Shown: one piece after another, positions 34,155 to 40,341 of the stretch
Position numbering within the stretch: the first letter of the stretch is position 1
Layout of the letters: the number at the start of each line of letters is the position of its first letter
NCBI RefSeq assembly: GCF_001039355.2
Contig: NW_019773581.1
Span: forward strand, 291,371-331,711
Direction of reading: 5' to 3'
DNA from: Lingula anatina
Taxonomy: Eukaryota; Brachiopoda; Lingulata; Lingulida; Lingulidae
Length of the DNA: 40,341 nucleotides
Translations under genes and position numbers: made by a program
Notes under the pieces: generated by a model
Databases searched by the model: none
Told to the model about the DNA's origin: nothing
The model's input: only the letters and a program-made list of their open reading frames with translations

Positions 34155-34578
34155 AATTGTGAGGTAGCAATCGTTTATTGAAAATGTGTAAACGTCACAA
34201 ATTGATGTTAGATATTGTCAGAGCATCGACGTCTGAAAGTGCATCAATGACAATGTGACAATGGCGTGCTTATTAACATTGTGGCCGTAGTAAGACTGGC
34301 ATCACTCGTGTTCACTGATATTCATTTTCATTCACTTGTGATCACGAATAGAATGAACTTTTAGCGTCCATTTGCCCAATCGTCCATCTGGCTTCTTCAA
34401 ATTCTTGATAGAACTGAGTCCGATGTAGTCTTCCACTGCGGTCCAATGTAGTTACTATTGTGGTCGCTGTGTTTTGCTTGAGGTCTATTATCTACTGCGC
34501 AGAAAGTTCTTTTTTTTTTTCTGAGTTCGTTACGGTTTATGCTACCAAGTGTCTTCGATGGATGGATCGTTGCGAAAT
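34155..34578 (-). other. Untranslated 3' exon of the 70-aa Gly/Tyr-rich gene
   Basis: The minus-strand acceptor CTTCTCTCTTGCAG precedes 34,578. The exon then runs through words shared with the exon at 27,660-28,103 (for example CTTGGTAGCA after the acceptor, and GAACTGAGTCCGATGT on the plus strand) to AATAAA at 34,174-34,179. The intron 34,579-35,083 is 505 bp. The exon follows the stop codon and has no sense frame. Confidence 0.75.
34174..34179 (-). terminator. Poly(A) signal AATAAA
   Basis: AATAAA on the minus strand at the expected end of the 3' UTR exon. It matches the location of the signal at 27,679-27,684. Confidence 0.65.
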
Positions 34579-35086
34579 CTGCAAGAGAGAAGTACATTTC
34601 TTAAACCATGTTCACAGATTGTAAATAAAATGGAAGTGAAATAGTTTCTTGATGTTTTTGTGAGAGAGAAAAGAAAAAAACTGCCTCTATAATATGCAAT
34701 AACTCGTAATTACAGAATATATATAAAGCCTCTTTTGAACTTTATCCCGTGAAACTTTCAAGAAAGAAATTATTATCAATCCAAAAGGCATCCTTATATC
34801 TACGATTGCAATGTATCAAAGTGTACGTCATTTAGTTAAAATGTAAATACCCGATACAAGAGAAAAATGTGCACTGCTAACTTTCCTCGCAACTATTTAA
34901 TATCTGTGGAACACCTTATATCCACCAATGTTTAAAGAATTTAAAATTGGCAATGGAATTTATCCCATTTTATATAGAAATATGTTTGTTTCCTACTTTG
35001 ATCACAACAATATTAACATACTGAGAAAGCTCTTGAAATCTAGTCACACATACTTAGGCCTATATCATAAGTAATATACTCACCGC

Positions 35087-35299
35087 TTAGCCGATGAACT
35101 TTCCACCGTAGCCGCCATAGAGACCGTAACCTCCGAATCTACCACCGTAGCCCCCGTAGCCGTAGCCTCCGTAGCCGTAAAGACCGCCGTAGCCTGCACC
35201 GTAAAGGCCAAGACCGTTCAGTCCGTAGAAGCCGGCGGCAGACACCATCTGCAGGGCAATAAGGCCCAAGATCAGGATGCAAAGGAACTTAGGTGCCAT
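35087..35299 (-). CDS. Secreted Gly/Tyr-rich protein, 70 aa
   Basis: Paralogue of the 100-aa gene. The signal peptide is almost the same (MAPKFLCILILGLIAL, cleavage after VSA at residue 21). The mature 49 residues are Gly/Tyr repeats (YGGYG, GGLYG) with one Arg and one Lys, no acidic residue, and the end GKFIG. The shorter length comes from fewer YGG units. TAA is followed by GCG and a GTGAGT donor, so the 3' exon is untranslated here as well. The 5' UTR is nearly identical to that of the 100-aa gene up to the TATA box, while the repeat region differs. Function is inferred from composition (shell or other extracellular matrix, or host-defence peptide). Confidence 0.85.
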   Translation of the reverse strand: MAPKFLCILILGLIALQMVSAAGFYGLNGLGLYGAGYGGLYGYGGYGYGGYGGRFGGYGLYGGYGGKFIG

Positions 35300-35362
35300 T
35301 TTACGGTGTCTCGACTGTTTTGAAGAGTCAAAAGCAGATGAGTTGCCGTTAGAGCAAGCGCC

Positions 35363-35396
35363 CTTATATACAATTTTTCCGTAAAATGATTGATCA
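35363..35396 (-). promoter_or_regulatory. TATA box and TGATTGATCA element of the 70-aa gene
   Basis: TATATAAG (minus strand) at 35,363-35,370 and TGATTGATCA at 35,387-35,396, with the same 16-bp gap as in the 100-aa gene. No poly-T run lies upstream of it. Confidence 0.75.
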
Positions 35397-35560
35397 CGTC
35401 CAAGTTGGCGTGAAACTGACTTTTTACCCCCAAATATAAACTCTGTCTCATTAAGAATATTTGCTTATCATCATCTCTCTCATCCTTCATCAGGCGTTTA
35501 CGGTGTCAAATAGATTAATTAAATGTGGGAAAACTCATGAGATCCTGTGCAGCTGTACGG

Positions 35561-35606
35561 TGTTTGCAACGTCATAAGCGGTCAGTGAGATCGCGCACAG
35601 TACCAC
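35561..35606 (-). promoter_or_regulatory. Distal conserved upstream module with ACGTCATAA
   Basis: GTGTTTGCAACGTCATAA, then GGTCAGTGAGATCGCGCACA, matches 31,281-31,325. TGACGT core at 35,569-35,574. Confidence 0.55.
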
Positions 35607-36015
35607 CGTTAGCATTACTGTTTTGACGGAGGAGGCACTCCGTGCGAAGCACAAGTCTTGACCATTAACAATGTGATGTATGGTCACATACACTGTGTGC
35701 GCAATTTTCGTAATCTCATTCCTGAAATTTAACGTTATAGGCCACCGCACGTGATGGGCAGGGGCCCATACTGGGCATTTTGCACGTGAAATATGAAGTT
35801 AAATACCTAAGGGAGAAAAGAGGCCCAGAATTTGTTCTCCGAATTAATTTTTTACTTTCTTGTTAACAAAAAATATTCGTCACATAATGTGAAAAATAAT
35901 GACTGACTAAACTAAATTTAAGTTGATTACTGCCCAACAAATAAATCTCCCTGATTTGTTTTGAAAGTAACTGATTCGTTCGTCGGAAAAAAATTCTTAT
36001 TTAGTAAATTAGACA

Positions 36016-36048
36016 TGATCAATCTTTTCACGGCAGAGTGTGTGTGAG
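36016..36048 (+). promoter_or_regulatory. Decayed promoter of the inverted Gly/Tyr-rich copy
   Basis: TGATCAAT at 36,016-36,023 corresponds to the conserved TGATTGATCA element. At the expected spacing the TATA box position reads TGTGTGAG (36,041-36,048): TATATAAG with all three A-to-G changes at alternate positions. The promoter is probably inactive. Confidence 0.65.
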
Positions 36049-36108
36049 AACGCCTGCCCAAACGCCATAACTGTTTTTGATTCTTCAAACAGTCGAGCTA
36101 TCTCAAAT

Positions 36109-36337
36109 ATGGCTCTTAAGTTCCTTTGCCTCTTGTTGCCTTTGCAGACGGTGTTGCCTGCTTTTAACGGTCTACATGGCGTTGGATCTTTCCACAACCG
36201 TGGCTTCAACTACGGCCTGTACCAGAGGGGCTACGGGGGTATACGGCGGTTACGGCTACGGCGGCAAATTTGGCGGTTACGGTGGCTTCGGAGGTTACAA
36301 GGGCTGGGTTAAATTCAACACGGTGAGAGTGCTTTAA
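36109..36337 (+). pseudogene. Inverted, broken copy of the Gly/Tyr-rich gene
   Basis: It lies on the plus strand, divergent from the 70-aa gene. The leader and start of the signal peptide (MALKFLCLLLPLQTVLPAFNG) correspond to the functional copies, but about eight residues of the hydrophobic core are deleted. The AFNGLHGVG and NYGLY segments follow. After residue 44 (36,241) one extra base shifts the frame: the ATG frame then reads Arg/Leu-rich sequence to a stop at 36,312, while the Gly/Tyr repeat continues in the next frame to 36,337. The usual stop is out of frame, although the ACG-GTGAG donor remains at 36,320-36,327. With the lost TATA box this is a pseudogene. Confidence 0.8.
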
Positions 36338-36339
36338 TT

Positions 36340-36795
36340 GCAATCATGTTCCATTATGTCTTATGTAATAACTCAATCTTATTCTGATCAAAGTTGAAAG
36401 TATTCAACTAAAGTAAAGGATTTTTTTCTATATGATCTGGGACCCATTTCATTGAGAGATTTACTATGCGTTCACAATTAAACTATCGTAATTGGTACAT
36501 CGATCCAACCCTGCAAAGGTACTCGTTCCTGAGGGAGGCCTACAACAATAAAAATATTATATTTATATCAGACAATATCTCTTAGTCGACGGGGGGATGT
36601 GGGCTGCAAGGCTTTTCAAATATTTGTTTTATTGTTGGTAAAAAGATTGGTCACTCACTCTGTTTTCCAATGTTTTCTTTATCTCTATCCTGGTACCCAG
36701 TTTTTAATTACCCTCTACCAGGGTGATATTTACAGATTTTTTTCTCCGGCAATTCACTAGCTGTGCACATTTAGCGAATATCCCCCCCCCCCCCC
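36340..36795. other. Nothing recognised, ends at a C14 run and an N
   Basis: Apart from a small CCTGGTACCC/CTACCAGGG stem near 36,690-36,725 I see no gene or repeat. In particular, no exon for the missing catalytic half of the oxygenase is visible. Confidence 0.5.
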
Positions 36796-36796
36796 N
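36796..36796. other. Second assembly join (single N)
   Basis: One N directly after fourteen C. By analogy with 29,605, it probably marks joined contigs rather than one unknown base. Adjacency of the two sides is unproven. Confidence 0.7.
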
Positions 36797-36919
36797 ATGT
36801 ATTTCTCTAATGAGTTGGAAGCCATCAGGGGTCAAAGAAACCATATGGGCGGCTTTATCAAATGGAAACATGACTTCTGTATGATGCGAAATAAACACTT
36901 GTGGTAAAAGCATTCCAGT
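36797..36919 (-). CDS. Possible fourth exon of the oxygenase gene, cut by the N
   Basis: Open for 41 codons, in the phase left by the previous exon, after an AG at 36,920-36,921. It reads VFISHHTEVMFPFDKAAHM, then SLTPDGFQLIREIH. The F-x3-H spacing resembles the segment after GLGLE in isopenicillin-N-synthase-like oxygenases, but the usual N-x-T-x-LR and YYPP words are not convincing. It runs straight into the N. It may instead be an exon of another gene or chance. Confidence 0.3.
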
Positions 36920-37040
36920 CTATCAGTCTAGGGACTAAAACCTTTGACTCAAATTTGGAATTCTGCATGACTTTTTTTTATTGCTCTACGTGTAGTTTTT
37001 GTAATGAAAGGTACGTGCTATCTACATGTATATCCGTTAC

Positions 37041-38050
37041 CTCCAGTCCAAGTCCCATCCCAATCAGTTTCAGCATTCGAAGACTCAGCTTGGCACAAGT
37101 TCTGTGGAACTCCACCACATCCTTCTCAAAGTTTGGGATACCTGGCCATAGCTAAAACGAAACTCCTTATTTTGATTATGACATCTAAATGTCTACATGA
37201 GGGAATGTGTCTACAACGGGAAACTTTTTAACGGGGTTTGGTGGTAATCCATTAATCAATTCTTCTATTTTCTTTTAATAATAACGGGTTTTGTGATTAA
37301 TATGGACGTTAATGCTACCGTAAAAGATCTGCGGGTAGTGTTAGTAAACACCTAATCCGCGTTTATAAGAAATGAGAAGGGAAGCTGAGTTGCCTTGGCG
37401 CAAATCTACGCTCTCTGATCATGAGCGCTTTTCTAGAATGAAGTGGTACCTGATTATAAGCTCCTCCAGGAATAGCATCAAAGGACTCCTTGAAGTCAGC
37501 AGGTTTGTCTGCTTCAAAACTAAAGAAAATCCTCATCCAGTTGTGATTATGTTGCACAGTCACTTTTGATAATTAATTACATCTTTGTTGTCAGTTAATT
37601 TTCATAACATTACATTCATGCCGTGTATTAATCATTTCATGCCTTCATGTGTCTCAGTATGCCTATGACTTACCTTTGCCAAAATGTTTCTCGTGTATTA
37701 TCAAGAAAGGGCAAAAATTGTTTCATTCTTCATTTCTGCATTATTACAAATATAATTATATCAACATGTGTATGTTGAGATGAGATTTTTAAGGTCAAAT
37801 GGTGAAGAGTGGAAACTGCTTTAAACATACAGGTATGGTAATAACATGGAAATAGTAGAAATGGTAGGTACATCAAAATACAGATTTCAGAGAGTGGCAC
37901 ATTTGTGCACCCTGCCTGCATGCCTTACGTTTCTCTCCCTATTGGAATGTAGCCAATTCCACTTGGGTCAGATAAGGGGCGGATGAACTTGTTCTTGGTC
38001 TCTTGGGGTTTTGCAAAAAAGTCATCAGCCAATCTAAATATATTGTCAAT
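37041..38050 (-). CDS. Isopenicillin-N-synthase-like 2OG-Fe(II) oxygenase, N-terminal part, three exons
   Basis: The exons are 37,929-38,050, 37,450-37,519 and 37,041-37,151, with GT/AG introns of 409 and 298 bp. Phases fit: the first exon leaves two bases, completed by the first base of the second. The 101-residue segment contains FRLADDFFAKPQETK, GYIPIGRE, PADFKESFD, WPGIPNFEKDVVEFH and GMGLGLE. These are the ordered words of the DIOX_N domain found in isopenicillin N synthase, ACC oxidase and their animal homologues. Family members oxidise small molecules using Fe(II) and oxygen; the substrate here is unknown. The iron ligands (HxD...H) belong to the C-terminal half, which is absent beyond the N at 36,796. 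The 5' exon (IPVIDxS region) was not found either. The gene is partial, possibly intact in the genome. Confidence 0.8.
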
Positions 38051-38081
38051 CTGAAAACACAAAGACCAAACATTAGATTGA

Positions 38082-38170
38082 CAGTCTCTCCAAGGGCTGA
38101 TCCAGGATTATTTGAATGGGGTTCCGGTTGTTGTGGGACAACCTTTTTGACCAATGTTGTATGTACAGTC
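38082..38170 (+). mobile_element. GGCGGATCCAGG-family repeat, left end
   Basis: CAGTCTCTCCAAGGGCTGAT, then CCAGGATTATTTGAATGGGG. The same word order occurs at 39,498. It lies in the intron upstream of the first recognised oxygenase exon. A downstream block at 38,220-38,290 (AATGTGAATTTTGAAAAACA) recurs at 39,990-40,030. Confidence 0.6.
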
Positions 38171-38555
38171 TTGATAAGCAAGACCAAAGGGGTGGGGTGG
38201 GGGGGGGGCATAAAAAAACATAACGTATGGTTAGGTAAAACCATAGCGGCAATGTGAATTTTGAAAAACATTTTTCTTGTTGATAATCCCAACGAGCAGG
38301 TAGCTTTTTTATGAAGAGGTTGTATGAAATGCATGACGCCATGCCAGGTAAGGTATTGACTCTGTTCAATTTTGATCCGTTGCGTAGTTGGTAAAGGAAA
38401 GAGGCTAATGACCATCCCTGCCTAAGTATCATTTTTAAGACTTTAAAGCAAAGAGAAAAGAAATGTAATTGACTACGCGAACTTTATGATAAATACGAGC
38501 AAGTTGTAAAAATCTATCCCTAATTCTAAACTATACAATATTTTTATGCAAAAGA

Positions 38556-38760
38556 TAATTTGTTCGGACACACACGAACCTGCATTCGTTTTCGGGACCA
38601 GCTGCCTCTTGTGGTCAACTGACATGCGTCATATGGGATTTGAACTCGTGACTTGCCGTTACCATGATTTGCTGATGGTTTGGTATTTTTGCACCTAAGT
38701 ACGCTACCGACAACGCCGTGACTGAACCGCCCACCGACCATACGTACGATTTTCCTCTTA
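38556..38760 (-). repeat. tRNA-like SINE fragment 1
   Basis: The minus strand contains GAGTTCAAATCCC, one base from a pol III B box. About 70 bp before it is GCGGTTCAGTCACGG, which resembles an A box. The spacing is too long and no cloverleaf forms, so it is a tRNA-derived SINE or a tRNA pseudogene, not a working tRNA. Confidence 0.45.
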
Positions 38761-38814
38761 TAGTAATCAAACGCAATTTTTAGCCATTATTTCTAGCAAA
38801 AAAGTCACTTTGAA

Positions 38815-38890
38815 AACCTTTGGACTCGAACCCAGGCTTTAGTGAGTATTTGTGTCTAAGACGGTAGAGTTACCACGGAGCCACAGAAGC
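38815..38890 (-). repeat. tRNA-like SINE fragment 2
   Basis: A perfect B box GGTTCGAGTCC (38,822-38,832) and an A-box-like TGGCTCCGTGG (38,873-38,883), in the right order on the minus strand. The interval is somewhat longer than in an ordinary tRNA and the anticodon stem does not form. It is probably a SINE head. With fragment 1 it may be one dimeric element. Confidence 0.5.
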
Positions 38891-39109
38891 TTCGTTGGTA
38901 AGATGCGGATCAAATGGAAACTTTCTACTTTCTCACAGAGAGGGCCAGTTTGGCTGTATATGTATATATCTGCCATAACAATCAATAGGCCGTGAGCCGA
39001 ACTTAGGTATTTCTTCCCGCGCGTCGACAGTCTGCCAACATGGTATCATCATCAACGTTGTTAAAGTTCATCATGTACAAGAACACTTATTTGAAAAGCC
39101 CACACGGAG

Positions 39110-39379
39110 CGTTCCTAAATAGATTACTTTTTTACTACTTTGGAAAGGGGGGGAGGGGGTCCGCAGATACGAAGTCCACCGTGGGGTACGAGGCCCTCTG
39201 AAAGGACCAGAAAAAATGGGTATTTTAGAGGGCGAACGGTAGCACTTGGTACGGTTTAGAACTAAAATTCAGCTCGTCAAAATTCTTATTTCAAGAAGGG
39301 ACCATTGGTGTGATTTTTTTTTAGAAATTGAAAGGAGGTCACACCCCCCCCCCCCGACACTCCCTAAATCCGCCAATGT
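39110..39379 (+). mobile_element. GGCGGATCCAGG-family repeat copy
   Basis: A G-rich start (GGGGGGGAGGGGGTCCGC) is followed by TTTAGAGGGCGAACGG, GGTACGGTTTAGAAC, ATTCTTATTTCAAGAAGGGA, a C run and CTAAATCCGCCAATG. The order of blocks is the same as in the copies at 28,183 and 39,498. Confidence 0.65.
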
Positions 39380-39497
39380 TTACCGTGCCACAGGGGGCGG
39401 GGTGGGGGTACTATCTTTCACTGGCCCCAAGGCACCCAAAAGTCAGTCATTTAGGTGACAATCTCACGTACCCTGTAATAGTCAAACATAACATTGA

Positions 39498-39711
39498 CAG
39501 TCCCTCCAGGGTTATTTGAATGGGGTTCCGATTTTTTTAGAAATGACTGGCCTCGGATAAGAAGCCGACCCTCGGCGCCCTTGGAGTGTTTTAGAGGGCA
39601 AACGGCGCCATTTGGTATTGTTTAGAACTATGATTCAGCTGATCAAAATTTTAAATCAAAGGAAGAAATTTGGTGTAATCTTTTCTTCAAAACCCCCTAA
39701 ATCCGCCACTG
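39498..39711 (+). mobile_element. GGCGGATCCAGG-family repeat, most complete copy (about 214 bp)
   Basis: It starts CAGTCCCTCCAGGGTTATTT and ends CCCCCTAAATCCGCCACTG. The ends are imperfect inverted versions of each other when the CAGGGGCGGATCCAGG start of the 21.1-kb copy is used (reverse complement CAGTGGCGGATTTAGG). The terminal style suggests a non-autonomous hAT-like element; the 8-bp target duplication was not confirmed. Confidence 0.65.
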
Positions 39712-40086
39712 TATGACGTGGTGTTATGGCGGGAAAGTTACTGAATCAATTCAAGTTTGGTGGCTTTTATTGATTAGTCGATTTTATTGATTAGTTGATT
39801 AGTTCCTAGTTAGATGCTTTGACTTTTTTACACTGAGATTACTGAGATTACACTGATTTAGACTTCACTTGTGACGTTATAGAGCACGATGAGAGCCAAA
39901 GCGGTTTACACCTGAGCGGTTTAAGTTTTGAGTAGCAAGTCCTATAAGAAGAGGAAATTATTTCAAAACGTTCAAACGTGTAAAAGCTATTGCAACAATG
40001 CGAATTTTGGGAAAAACATTTTTGGCAAATAATTCTGCAAAGAAGACAAATTTTTGTCTGCTGAACGCAGTATACAGGTGGTAAGA
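39712..40086. other. Nothing recognised apart from a repeated block
   Basis: Contains TTGATTAGT direct repeats (about 39,770-39,800) and the 39,990-40,030 block shared with 38,220-38,290. No gene. Confidence 0.5.
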
Positions 40087-40341
40087 CAAGGGCAGCTCCA
40101 GCATTTGAAGGGGGGGTCAGTGTTTTTTTTTACAAATGACATGCCTCGGATTCGAATCCGCGCCTCGGCCCCCTTGTGGTGGGGTTTGGGGCCCGCTAAA
40201 GGGCCTCAAAATATTTTGGTGTTTTGAAGGTCAAACGGTGCCATTTGGAATGGTCAAGAACTATAAATAAGCTATTAAAACTTTAATTTCAAGAGGGGAA
40301 TAGTAGTGTTATTTTTTCAGAAACCGAAGAGGGGGGGGGTT
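40087..40341 (+). mobile_element. GGCGGATCCAGG-family repeat copy, cut by the window end
   Basis: GGGCAGCTCCAGCATTTGAA plus a G run, then ATGCCTCGGATTCGAATCCG, GGTCAAACGGTGCCATTTGG, AATTTCAAGAGGGGAATA and CAGAAACCGAAGAG with a G run. It parallels the copies at 39,498 and 28,183 block by block. Confidence 0.65.

Noticed and set aside
37939-38415. 158-codon minus-strand frame read as one protein
   Set aside because: Only its last third, after a clear acceptor at 38,051-38,052, is oxygenase coding sequence, and mostly in the same frame. The upstream part is intron and repeat.
38815-38890. A functional tRNA gene
   Set aside because: A and B boxes are present, but their spacing is long and no anticodon stem forms.

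Overview
This is a window of AT-rich eukaryotic DNA. It has spliced genes, small phase-matched introns, TATA-box promoters, poly(A) signals and many short non-autonomous transposon relics. There are no bacterial-style operons. The repeat content, together with a cluster of secreted glycine/tyrosine-rich proteins resembling mollusc shell-matrix shematrins, suggests a marine invertebrate, most likely a mollusc. That placement is inference; a hemichordate, annelid or cephalochordate cannot be excluded.

Layout. Positions 1-20.3 kb hold no gene I can support. They carry three related foldback elements (near 6.0, 11.6 and 16.9 kb), another foldback family (7.1 kb, with a short relative at 24.2 kb), a dead Tc1/mariner transposase (14.1-14.9 kb), a 176-bp MITE with a TAG target-site duplication (19.6 kb), microsatellites and long poly-T tracts. 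At 20,340-21,967 (minus strand) there is a complete four-exon gene for a 185-residue four-helix MARVEL-domain membrane protein. It was reconstructed from splice sites; every intron is phase 0. From 22 to 27.6 kb I see only repeats and small hairpins.

The most interesting part is 27.6-36.4 kb, a cluster of short secreted Gly/Tyr-rich protein genes. Two minus-strand loci share the same architecture: a distal ACGTCATAA module, then a TGATTGATCA element 16 bp from a TATATAAG box, a single coding exon, a stop codon 3 nt before a splice donor, an intron, and an untranslated 3' exon with an AATAAA signal. A fourth, inverted copy on the plus strand is a pseudogene. Its coding frame is broken and its TATA box reads TGTGTGAG.

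The first of these loci appears twice, as two near-identical 1.7-kb blocks on either side of a single N. Each block is cut exactly at the N, and together they make one complete gene. This is most simply an unmerged contig overlap, so the 100-residue gene probably exists once.

At 37.0-38.05 kb (minus strand) three exons encode the N-terminal part of an isopenicillin-N-synthase-like 2-oxoglutarate/Fe(II) oxygenase. Its 5' end is not found in the window. Its catalytic C-terminal half is missing where a second single N (36,796) interrupts the sequence. The last 2.3 kb are tRNA-like SINE pieces and a nested pile of one repeat family ending in a CCGCCACTG-type terminus.
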